From Caryophanales bacterium UBA2298 (GTDB taxonomy: Bacteria > Bacillota_I > Bacilli_A > Izemoplasmatales > Hujiaoplasmataceae): DNA of 8,278 bases. The notes beneath the pieces were generated by a model. That model was not told where the DNA came from. It saw only the letters and a program-made list of their open reading frames with translations, and made no database searches. Location of the stretch: contig DDWA01000010.1 of assembly GCA_002345425.1 (NCBI GenBank), positions 1 through 8,278 of the forward strand, read 5' to 3'. The position numbers and the translations under genes are program-made. Within the stretch, counting starts at the first letter, position 1. Each line of letters begins with the position of its first letter. Shown in pieces: positions 1-5,933 of this stretch.

Positions 1-567
1 TATTCAGATTGTACTGTAGGTTTTCCTGCTAAAGACAGTAGTGGTAATCCGGGAATCGTTACAGCTGGACACTGTTTAAAAAACTGGCCAAGAGGTAAAA
101 ACGTTTACTACGATGGAGATCATGCAGGAGATACGCGTGATTATATATACCACGAGGGAACTGTTGATGCAGGATTTATTGAACTAAGAGACCCATCATT
201 TAAACCTTCGCAAGATCTAGTTTTTGGCGGTAGTTATGATTATATTAGTACAAATTCATCATATTATGCCATAGGAACTTATATACAATTTCGTGGAACA
301 TATGGAGTTAATTCTGCTCGTACTTATACAATAGATTATGGTGTGATAACAAATGTATCCTTTACTTGGATAGAGGAAGGAGTAGTTCTCAATTCAAATA
401 TGATTGAGGCTAATATAATTACTCATTCTGGTGATTCTGGGGATCCATTACTGGTTTCAGTATATATTGGTGAAGGGTATTATGAACTTAATTTAATTGG
501 AATACTTAGTGCTGGGACAATCAAATATCAGTTTTTAGTAAGACATATGACATTCTTGATGAGTTGA
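1..567 (+). CDS. Secreted chymotrypsin-fold (S1, streptogrisin/alpha-lytic-like) serine protease, 5'-partial and frameshifted near its end
   Basis: The reading frame is open from base 1, so the start, signal peptide and any propeptide lie outside the window. The visible 188 residues hold the whole catalytic triad: His24 in the TAGHC motif, Asp56 in TVDAGFIEL and Ser146 in HSGDSGDPLL. Cys4 and Cys25 bracket the first strands as the first disulphide does in streptogrisin-type enzymes. In that family this fold cleaves peptide bonds outside the cell. The usual GDSGGP is GDSGDP here. After SAGT (near base 518) the frame reads an unlikely tail ending MS. The next frame (519-584) instead gives a natural-looking C-terminus, SKTYDILDELNLTVY, followed by TAA. 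One lost A in the run near 517-525 would explain this, so the gene is probably a recent frameshift mutant or carries a sequencing error. No terminator is visible before the insertion sequence downstream. Confidence 0.85.
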   Translation, partial: YSDCTVGFPAKDSSGNPGIVTAGHCLKNWPRGKNVYYDGDHAGDTRDYIYHEGTVDAGFIELRDPSFKPSQDLVFGGSYDYISTNSSYYAIGTYIQFRGTYGVNSARTYTIDYGVITNVSFTWIEEGVVLNSNMIEANIITHSGDSGDPLLVSVYIGEGYYELNLIGILSAGTIKYQFLVRHMTFLMS

Positions 568-716
568 ATCTAACTGTCTATTAACAGAATAGTGTTAGTA
601 TAGTATTGTAGGCAGGATAAGTTAGATTCTAATCTTTATGATAGAATAGAGAAAACCAACTATTAAAAAGTCAAGAGAATAATAAAGATAAAGTAGAGAG
701 ATAGAAAAAGGCATGA

Positions 717-739
717 TAAAAAACGAGAAAGCATCTCGT
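717..739 (-). terminator. Rho-independent terminator of the IS110 transposase gene
   Basis: Read on the minus strand, ACGAGA and TCTCGT form a 6-bp stem around a 5-nt loop, followed directly by a run of T. It lies about 20 nt beyond the transposase stop codon, so it probably ends that transcript. Confidence 0.7.
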
Positions 740-760
740 GAAATGTATGAAAAGTTAAAA

Positions 761-1945
761 TTATTGTGCGATATATACCAACCTATATTTTATGATTGAG
801 CAGAGAACTCTTAAGACTTTTTTGCCAACATGTCCCAAAGCGACATAATAGTGTTTCTTATCTTTATCAAGTTTTTTATGATAATACAAGGCAAATTTAG
901 CATCACGCCTCACAATTTGCATAGAGACTTGATGAATTGCCCATCTGAGATAGTGGGACCCGCGTTTAGAAGGTCGAGTATTGGAAGCGTCATAGTTGCC
1001 TGATTGATAAACAATAGGGTCCATTCCAGAAAAAGCGAGTAGTGAATCAAAAGATTTAAAACGGTGAATATCACCAATTTCGCCAATAATAACCGCAGCT
1101 GTCGTATAACTGACACCAGGCACTGTTAAAATAAATGGAAAGTATTCATCAATAATTGATTTGATTTCTGATTCAATAGTAGTAATTTGTGATTGATAAG
1201 ACCAAATCATCTCGACAAAAGATTTGATTTGGATTGCATAAAAATCAGACTTATCACCAATGGTATCTTTCGCTAGCATTTTCAGTTTTTTCGCTTTATC
1301 TAACTTAAAATAGCCCATAGATGAAACATACAAAAAGTTGGAGAGGCAATCAATTCTAGTTGAAACAAGAACTGAAGAAATAGCGTATTTGTGAAGGATA
1401 GCGTAAGATGTCTTGATATGTAATGAAGAAAAGAAATCAAGATACTCTGGAAATGACCTCGCAACAAGCGTATAAAGCTTAATTTTCATCTGAGACATTT
1501 CCTTAACAAGAGAAAAACGGTACCTAGCTAATGACTTTAAAGCCTCATTGTTGTATAATTTAGGTGTATAGGGCTTGAAGTTTAGTTGATTCTGAAATAA
1601 GAACATACAGATGGCTTTGGCATCAATTTGATCAGTCTTAGTCTTTCTTAAAGATTTTGACTTAGAAGTCATACTGGTTAATAATGGATTAATCTCTTGA
1701 ACTGGAAAACCTTGGGCGGTTAAGTAGTTCATAATATTGAGATGATACAGTCCGGTAGACTCAAGATCTATACGCACTTTAGGATTTTGAGAGGACTCCA
1801 TTATACTCAGTATGGTATATTGGAGTTTTTTGTATTCGGATAATGTATTATTGAATGAAACTCCATGAGATAAAATCTCACCGTGATGATTCATGATGAA
1901 CACATCATGTTTGGTTGAAGCAACGTCGATACCGACAAAAATCAT
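761..1945 (-). CDS. IS110-family transposase (DEDD RuvC-like plus C-terminal serine domain)
   Basis: The protein is 394 residues, full length for IS110 transposases. In this family the enzyme moves its element by a recombination guided by a bridge RNA. The N-terminal RuvC-like domain begins MIFVGIDVAS and shows the acidic tetrad Asp7, Glu62 (DLESTG), Asp105 and Asp108 (KTDQIDAK). A middle helical region follows. The C-terminal Transposase_20 domain starts around TVPGVSYTTAA (274-284) and contains RPSKRGSHYLRW (325-336), which should carry the catalytic serine (Ser326 most likely, Ser330 next). I chose the ATG at 1945 over the one at 1978. The extra 11 residues lie outside the conserved domain, and AAAGGAG (minus strand, 1957-1963) sits 11 nt before the chosen start. 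No frameshift or stop interrupts the gene, so it is probably active. A terminator follows at 717-739. Confidence 0.95.
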   Translation of the reverse strand: MIFVGIDVASTKHDVFIMNHHGEILSHGVSFNNTLSEYKKLQYTILSIMESSQNPKVRIDLESTGLYHLNIMNYLTAQGFPVQEINPLLTSMTSKSKSLRKTKTDQIDAKAICMFLFQNQLNFKPYTPKLYNNEALKSLARYRFSLVKEMSQMKIKLYTLVARSFPEYLDFFSSLHIKTSYAILHKYAISSVLVSTRIDCLSNFLYVSSMGYFKLDKAKKLKMLAKDTIGDKSDFYAIQIKSFVEMIWSYQSQITTIESEIKSIIDEYFPFILTVPGVSYTTAAVIIGEIGDIHRFKSFDSLLAFSGMDPIVYQSGNYDASNTRPSKRGSHYLRWAIHQVSMQIVRRDAKFALYYHKKLDKDKKHYYVALGHVGKKVLRVLCSIIKYRLVYIAQ

Positions 1946-1985
1946 ATGATAATCAACTCCTTTAAAATTGTTTAGCAATCATAGC

Positions 1986-2115
1986 GTAGCACTACGTTCC
2001 ATTATCGAATGTAACCTTATTGTTTATAACCAGTCGTTTAAACGCTGTGACCAACTCATTACCATTAAGATAAAAGAACGTAGCTATTTCCTTTCTGTCC
2101 CAGTCCTAAAGGCTG
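1986..2115 (-). ncRNA. Putative IS110 bridge RNA (structured leader)
   Basis: IS110-group elements encode a guide (bridge) RNA in the noncoding end next to the transposase. Here, read on the minus strand, a 5' hairpin CAG-C-CTTTAGG-A-CTG (2115-2101) precedes one long nested fold. The outer stem CTACGTTC/GAACGTAG (2083-2076 with 1999-1992) is 8 bp and perfect. The next stem TTATC/GATAA adds 5 bp. AATGGTAA/TTACATT (2066-2059 with 2014-2008) is 7 bp with a bulged G. An apical hairpin CAGCGTTTAAACG-A-CTG (2047-2031) caps it. Between the last two elements lies a large asymmetric internal loop (11 nt against 16 nt), the natural place for guide sequences. The exact RNA ends are unknown. The 3' arm can also fold alone as CGTA-GTGC-TACG (1986-1997). 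Confidence 0.6.
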
Positions 2116-2223
2116 TGAGGAGTGAACTCAATAGTCTACAATCATTAACAAATATATTATAACATTATCGGTTTATAGGTTTCCTTTAATAACCTAAATC
2201 TATTATATAAGGAGGTTTTTAAA

Positions 2224-2859
2224 ATGGTAAAATATTATGTGTTATTTACTGTAGTAATATTAATATGTATTATCTACAAATTAATTTACAATAATAGGCT
2301 AAAAATATCTTTATCAAGCAATGATAAAAAAGTATTTAGAGTTTCGCCAGGTAGATTTACACTATATATTTTGATTTTATCATTGATTTTGGGATTTGGT
2401 ACATCTATATATGATGTATATAAATTGGAAAGACAGATATTGTCAGTAGAAGATTACACTGTCGAGAATAAATATCTAAAAGAAGAAGTATTGAATAGTG
2501 ATGTTGAATTTGTTTTTACTGAATACAATTTGTATTTTGGAGGAGCTTACTATGAGAATGATGTAGTCATTATCTGTATTACAGATGATGCTCCAGATGA
2601 TTTGGTAGACTATTTAGTGACGCGCAATAGACCTTTTGAGTATGTAAAATATAATTATTCTGAGATATTAATTTTGTATCAGATTGTTGTAAGAAATTCA
2701 AAGGATATGGAAGAAATATTTGGAGTGGCAATAAATGAAAAAACAAATAAGGTTGTCATTTATACGAGTAATATGAGTGATGTTACCAATGTCTATCAAA
2801 GATATATAGATGAAAACGCTCTTGAAGTGAAGGAATCAGACAATTTAGTTGAAAGGTAG
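2224..2859 (+). CDS. Two-helix membrane protein with an S1-protease-propeptide-like outer domain
   Basis: The protein has 211 residues. The start is clear: AAGGAGG lies 8 nt before the ATG. Two membrane helices are visible, about residues 4-22 and 43-66, joined by a short basic loop (NNRLKISLSSNDKK) that should be cytoplasmic only if both termini are outside. The remaining 140 residues form one soluble domain. Its pattern (FGGAYYEND, then SEILILYQIVV, then EEIFGVAINEKTNKVVIYTS, then IDENALEVKES) resembles, from memory, the propeptides of Gram-positive S1 proteases, which act as folding aids and tight inhibitors of their own protease. No protease domain follows. Because a protease gene lies just upstream on the same strand, across the IS110 element, I infer a membrane-bound partner of that protease. 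This assignment is tentative; it could also be an unrelated membrane protein. Confidence 0.6.
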   Translation: MVKYYVLFTVVILICIIYKLIYNNRLKISLSSNDKKVFRVSPGRFTLYILILSLILGFGTSIYDVYKLERQILSVEDYTVENKYLKEEVLNSDVEFVFTEYNLYFGGAYYENDVVIICITDDAPDDLVDYLVTRNRPFEYVKYNYSEILILYQIVVRNSKDMEEIFGVAINEKTNKVVIYTSNMSDVTNVYQRYIDENALEVKESDNLVER

Positions 2860-2943
2860 TTGTTGATTGAAATGGTATGGGTTTTGAACATGCGGTAGTA
2901 TTCCATATGCATTTAAAACGAAGGGGAACTTAACTTTTGCATT

Positions 2944-3021
2944 AGGGTGCGCAAGATTTCAACAAGGGTGCGCAAAAAGTCAATAAGGGTGCGCTAGTGT
3001 ATCAATAAAGGGTATGCAACC
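2944..3021. repeat. 21-bp tandem repeat (core AGGGTGCGC), last unit degenerate
   Basis: The core AGGGTGCGC starts at 2944, 2965 and 2986, exactly 21 bp apart. A worn fourth copy, AGGGTATGC, starts at 3009 (23 bp). Between the cores the sequence is mostly of the type AAGATTTCAACA or AAAAAGTCAATA. The period equals two helical turns and also seven codons. Plus-strand frames are broken by stops and have no start. The block lies between the membrane protein gene and a terminator-like repeat. Confidence 0.75.
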
Positions 3022-3030
3022 CATTTGACT

Positions 3031-3104
3031 ATGAAGTAGCTTCCAAAAATAAGAGAAATGGTATAGTAAAAATGGCACTCAGATTAAGGAAGCTTTTTTG
3101 TTTC
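3031..3104 (+). repeat. Dispersed terminator-like repeat, copy A
   Basis: AGCTTCC (3038-3044) pairs with GGAAGCT (3088-3094), and a run of six T follows at once. The 43-nt loop contains a TATAGT box. The same sequence recurs at 8171-8244 with no insertions or deletions and about 81 percent identity over 70 nt. The closing stem is kept in both copies. It may terminate transcripts that come from the gene at 2224. The rest of the gap up to 3232 holds the 9-bp sequence CAACGAACA twice (3146 and 3186) and a promoter for the next gene. Confidence 0.7.
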
Positions 3105-3180
3105 TAATTGATTTAATGCAAATTGAGTGCGATAAAAGTACTCTCCAACGAACAGAAAGGCATAAAACATAAAATAAGTA

Positions 3181-3209
3181 TTGTACAACGAACAAATAAG
3201 TGGTAATAT
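3181..3209 (+). promoter_or_regulatory. Candidate sigma-A promoter of the AAA ATPase gene
   Basis: TTGTAC (3181-3186) and TAATAT (3204-3209) are spaced by 17 nt, with a TGG just before the -10 that gives an extended -10 form. The second CAACGAACA repeat (3186) lies at the start of the spacer and the first copy 40 bp upstream, so these could be regulator sites. Confidence 0.45.
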
Positions 3210-3232
3210 ATTATTGAAAAGGGGTGATTCAG

Positions 3233-4414
3233 ATGATTAAAAGAACTATCTATCTAAACCAAATTAAACCATTCATGAAGATAGATTTATTAAAAATCAT
3301 CGTAGGGATTAGGCGGTCAGGAAAATCGACTTTAATGAAACAAATAATTTCTAGCCTAATTGAAGATGGGGTTAATAAAACCCAAATTATCTATTTAAAT
3401 TTCGAGGATTATCAAATTAAACATCTTAAGAACCCAGATAAATTATTTGAATATATTAAAGAGAATTTATCTAAGGATGGAAAGACTTACATTTTTCTCG
3501 ATGAAATACAAGAAGTCGCTAACTTTGAACAAGTTGTAAATTCATTTCACGCAACTGAAGATGTGGATATCTATTTAACTGGTTCGAATTCTAAAATGTT
3601 ATCTGGAGAGTACGCGACATTGTTAACTGGTAGATATAAAAGTTTCAACGTTTTTCCATTATCTTTTAAAGAACTAGTAGATTATTATAAACCACGTAAC
3701 AAAGAAGATATGTTTAATGATTATATAAAATATGGCGGGTTTCCAATACTTATTAATTTCAAAACCGAAGCTGAGAAACTTTCAATCCTTAACGATCTTT
3801 ATAATTCTATAGTGATAAAGGATTTAGTTCAAAGACATAATATTTTTGGTGTAGATATTTTAGAAAAATATATGAGCTATCTTTTAAATACAATATCTTC
3901 TCAATTTAGCGCGAAAAATATCATTAACTATTTTAAAAATGAGGGTAGGAATATATCAAGAGAAACGTTATATAATTATATCAGTTATGCCAAAGAGGTC
4001 TTAATGATTTATTCAGCTAGAAGATATGATTTGAACGGAAAAAAATTATTGACGACTAACGAAAAATATTTTATAAATGACCAAGGATTAAGGGCAACAA
4101 AATTTAACAACCTAAAAGATATTGAAAAAATACTAGAGAATATAGTTTATTTCGAGTTGTTGAGAAGAGGCTACGAAGTATCTATAGGGATGATTAATGA
4201 TAAAGAAATTGATTTTATTGCTACAAAAAACGACCTAGTAGAGTACTATCAAGTAGCATATATAATGGAGACAGAAAAAACTAGAGAAAAAGAATTTGGG
4301 TCTTTATTGTTAATACGTGACCAATTTCCAAAATATGTTTTATCAATGGATAAGTTTGATTTCTCTCAAGAAGGTATTATTCACAAGAATATTATTGACT
4401 TCTTGTTAGAGTAA
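3233..4414 (+). CDS. AAA-family ATPase with C-terminal DUF4143 domain
   Basis: The 393-residue protein has the standard build and length of the widespread AAA_14 + DUF4143 family. The P-loop is GIRRSGKST (25-33), Walker B is TYIFLDEIQ (85-93), and the sensor-like stretch TGSNS (116-120) and LTGR (131-134) follow. The C-terminal part (about 190-345) contains YGGFP near its start and an EIDFIATKND...YYQV segment, reminiscent of a PD-(D/E)XK nuclease-like fold. The biochemical role of these proteins is not established; ATP binding and hydrolysis is the only safe statement. I chose the ATG at 3233. The in-frame GTG at 3224 is part of the ribosome binding site AAAAGGGG, which ends 8 nt before the ATG. 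The gene has its own promoter and no partner gene close downstream, so it looks monocistronic. Confidence 0.9.
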   Translation: MIKRTIYLNQIKPFMKIDLLKIIVGIRRSGKSTLMKQIISSLIEDGVNKTQIIYLNFEDYQIKHLKNPDKLFEYIKENLSKDGKTYIFLDEIQEVANFEQVVNSFHATEDVDIYLTGSNSKMLSGEYATLLTGRYKSFNVFPLSFKELVDYYKPRNKEDMFNDYIKYGGFPILINFKTEAEKLSILNDLYNSIVIKDLVQRHNIFGVDILEKYMSYLLNTISSQFSAKNIINYFKNEGRNISRETLYNYISYAKEVLMIYSARRYDLNGKKLLTTNEKYFINDQGLRATKFNNLKDIEKILENIVYFELLRRGYEVSIGMINDKEIDFIATKNDLVEYYQVAYIMETEKTREKEFGSLLLIRDQFPKYVLSMDKFDFSQEGIIHKNIIDFLLE

Positions 4415-4549
4415 TAAAATTAATTTTACAAAATTCGCTTTCTAGAATAATCTTAGAGTATATCACTAAATCATATATTATTTATTGGAGATGTTAGCGC
4501 GTTTGATAGCAAGTTAGGGAAATTAGGATTTGTATTATTCTTCCCAATA

Positions 4550-4930
4550 TTGATTATTTTTTTCTTATTGATTAGATGGGAATATGAAATTGATGGGATT
4601 GTTGCGCTTATGGGATTGCTTCTAGCCGTTGTTTCACTATCAATCATTAATTCTAGCAAACACACTGAATTAGGATCTTTATTCCAGCTAAAGAAAGACT
4701 ACAAAATATTTAAGTTTATTGATTATAATCAAGACGTATATAGTAAACTACCGGTAATATTTTTTTTAATTGCTTTTAATTTTATATTGTGTATTATTTT
4801 TGTGGCATTAACATTTATATTTCCAAGTTGGAATATGCTGTATATTCTGATTGGTATGAGTTCATGGATTATGTTAACGTTTATTTTTTCGGTAGTTGAG
4901 TACATAATTTATAAAATAAGATACAACTGA
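4550..4930 (+). CDS. Small four-helix membrane protein of unknown function, start missing or unusual
   Basis: I do not recognise the family. Four hydrophobic segments are visible: one around FVLFFPILIIFFLLI (which begins upstream of 4550), one around IVALMGLLLAVVSLSII, one around LPVIFFLIAFNFILCIIFVALTFIF, and one around MLYILIGMSSWIMLTFIFSVV. The coordinates given start at a TTG at 4550, which has no ribosome binding site and cuts the first helix. The frame is open back to 4457, and its translation there (DSKLGKLGFVLFF) looks genuine, but no ATG, GTG or TTG is available in that stretch. The gene is therefore either truncated at its 5' end or frameshifted near 4500; an ATG at 4491 in another frame would fit a lost base. 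It is followed after 51 nt by the next gene on the same strand and may be co-transcribed with it. Confidence 0.5.
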   Translation: MIIFFLLIRWEYEIDGIVALMGLLLAVVSLSIINSSKHTELGSLFQLKKDYKIFKFIDYNQDVYSKLPVIFFLIAFNFILCIIFVALTFIFPSWNMLYILIGMSSWIMLTFIFSVVEYIIYKIRYN

Positions 4931-4981
4931 TTATATATATTGCACAACTGAAAATCCAATGGATTATGAGGAGGAATGAAA

Positions 4982-5512
4982 ATGTGTCAATTGAATGCTT
5001 TCTTAATATCAAAAGAAATACCTCAAGAGTTGATAATCAGTTTAATGAATCAATTTGATATGGAGGGTGAATGCATAACAAAAGAAATCGAATTAAACGA
5101 AATCTATAATAAATACAATATATATATTAACTCGCCATATAGGTGTGATTGTGGTTCCTTCGTTACAAAATTTAGTGATCCATCTTATAATGGTTTAAAT
5201 ATAATGGAAATACTGAAAAATAGAAATAGAGAGAAAGTAATTCGATTAAATAAGATAAGAGATTTTATATCAAAAGATACTTACGAAGAAGACAAACTGG
5301 AATTTCTTGAAAAATATAATATTTTGCATCCGAAAGTAATCGCTAAGGAAAACGAGTTTTTGATGAAATATAATGAATCAGCGGATGCGTTTTTGAAAAT
5401 AAAAAATGAGATTAGTAAATCAGTTTTACATAATGAGTGGAATGAATTTATTAAGAAAAACAAACAAATGTATGATTCTATTTTTTTATATTCGATAGAG
5501 TTGAACATATGA
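4982..5512 (+). CDS. Hypothetical soluble protein with N-terminal Met-Cys and a CDCGS motif
   Basis: The 176-residue protein is not one I can assign. I chose the ATG at 4982 because GAGGAGG (4968-4974) lies 7 nt before it; the ATG at 4976 is only 1 nt from that site. No signal peptide or membrane segment is visible. Features are a start of MCQLNAFLISKE, a CDCGS motif at 55-59 (two Cys separated by one residue), and a charged, helical C-terminal half rich in Lys and Glu, possibly coiled. The Met-Cys start recalls N-terminal-Cys amidohydrolases, but no other hallmark of those enzymes is visible, so no function is claimed. The last codon and the TGA stop lie inside the beginning of the tRNA-like repeat copy 1. 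Confidence 0.75.
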   Translation: MCQLNAFLISKEIPQELIISLMNQFDMEGECITKEIELNEIYNKYNIYINSPYRCDCGSFVTKFSDPSYNGLNIMEILKNRNREKVIRLNKIRDFISKDTYEEDKLEFLEKYNILHPKVIAKENEFLMKYNESADAFLKIKNEISKSVLHNEWNEFIKKNKQMYDSIFLYSIELNI

Positions 5513-5683
5513 TAGTTTAGCAATAATTATTTTATATATTTTAAAAAATGTTACAAGGGTCAAGACAAGGGTCAAACTAGTTTATAATTTGATTGAAACG
5601 GCTAAATATACAGTGAAAAACACTATGTGTGAAAATGCTTGATGTGCAGTGGGTCGGGGGTTCAAATCCCTCTGGTTCCACCA
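5507..5683 (+). repeat. tRNA-like repeat, copy 1 (ends in a tRNA 3' half with CCA)
   Basis: The last 53 nt follow tRNA spacing exactly: stem AATGC, 7-nt loop TTGATGT (5639-5645, with U33 and GAT at the anticodon place), GCAGT, variable loop GGGTC, T stem GGGGG/CCCTC with loop TTCAAAT, acceptor strand TGGTTCC, then A and CCA ending at 5683. No matching 5' acceptor strand (GGAACCA or a wobble form) is found upstream, so this is not a normal tRNA gene. From 5565 to 5683 it aligns without gaps to 8045-8163 (98 of 119 identical; the last 31 nt identical). Further upstream it continues to 5507 with a 12-nt duplication (ACAAGGGTCAAG) absent from copy 2. Similarity stops 2 nt after CCA. A decayed tRNA, a tmRNA-like 3' end or an attachment site are all possible. 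Confidence 0.75.
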
Positions 5684-5698
5684 TGATGACTAAATATT

Positions 5699-5731
5699 GC
5701 GAAGTTGATTTTTTCAATTTTCGCTTTTTTT
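5699..5731 (+). terminator. Intrinsic terminator just after tRNA-like copy 1
   Basis: GCGAA (5699-5703) pairs with TTCGC (5720-5724) and TTGA (5705-5708) with TCAA (5714-5717) around a T5 loop. Seven T follow. It begins 15 nt after the CCA, which suggests that the tRNA-like repeat is, or once was, transcribed as an RNA with its own 3' end. Confidence 0.65.
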
Positions 5732-5839
5732 ATTTACAAATTCACATTATTTTTCTATTACTTAAATTGATGGTTAAATTTAATTTTTTTTATGAATACT
5801 TATGTCTAGTGTGCAAACACAAAAAATGAAATTGTTATA

Positions 5840-5915
5840 ATTGCATATTAAAATTAATAAAATATGCAATTATTGCAATTTAATCATTGAAATAATATGC
5901 AAATAATTGTATAAT
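5840..5915 (+). promoter_or_regulatory. Promoter and candidate operator of the mntA-hepT operon
   Basis: TTGAAA (5887-5892) and TATAAT (5910-5915) are separated by exactly 17 nt, 18 nt before the start codon at 5934. A perfect 10-bp inverted repeat, ATTGCATATT (5840-5849) and AATATGCAAT (5861-5870), lies upstream with its arms centred 21 bp apart. A third half-site, AATATGCAA (5894-5902), sits inside the promoter spacer, and a related ATTGCAAT is at 5872-5879. A repressor bound there would cover the promoter. The HTH domain of the first gene is the natural candidate. Confidence 0.65.
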
Positions 5916-5933
5916 TAGTTTGGTGGTGATAAT

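Larger units (their letters stand above)
650..2180 (-). mobile_element. IS110-family insertion sequence (ends approximate)
   Basis: The element comprises a complete DEDD transposase on the minus strand, about 200 nt of structured noncoding DNA upstream of it, and a terminator just after it. IS110 elements normally have no obvious terminal inverted repeats and make no long target duplication, and I see neither. The ends are therefore estimates. A TATAAT (2156-2161, minus) has no matching -35 box beside it, as expected where the promoter is completed only when the two ends join in a circle. Short matches between the noncoding RNA region and both flanks (AGTTGGT, minus strand of 655-661; TATAAAC, minus strand of 2171-2177) suggest ends close to these points. 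The element lies between the protease gene and the gene at 2224. Confidence 0.7.

Noticed and set aside
626..647. ATTCTA/TAGAAT hairpin after the protease gene as its terminator
   Set aside because: Only 6 A/T-rich pairs with an 11-nt loop and no T run downstream.
910..1116. Minus-strand ORF of 68 codons inside the transposase gene
   Set aside because: It is an out-of-frame shadow of the transposase coding sequence.
1968..2162. Plus-strand ORF of 64 codons upstream of the membrane protein gene
   Set aside because: It lies over the structured IS110 leader, antisense to the candidate bridge RNA, and has no ribosome binding site.
2944..3021. CRISPR array
   Set aside because: The repeat core is only 9 bp with a 21-bp period and no unique spacers of normal length, and no cas genes are present.
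4471..4665. Minus-strand ORF of 64 codons opposite the four-helix gene
   Set aside because: Antisense shadow without start signals.
5281..5523. Minus-strand ORF of 80 codons opposite the CDCGS protein gene
   Set aside because: Antisense shadow of an AT-rich gene; no ribosome binding site.
5631..5683. Functional tRNA-Ile(GAT) gene
   Set aside because: The 3' half fits, but there is no D arm of normal size and no 5' strand able to pair with the acceptor TGGTTCC.
5629..5829. Plus-strand ORF of 66 codons across the tRNA-like end
   Set aside because: It reads through the T arm, CCA and terminator of the repeat, has no ribosome binding site, and gives a low-complexity Phe/Leu-rich translation.
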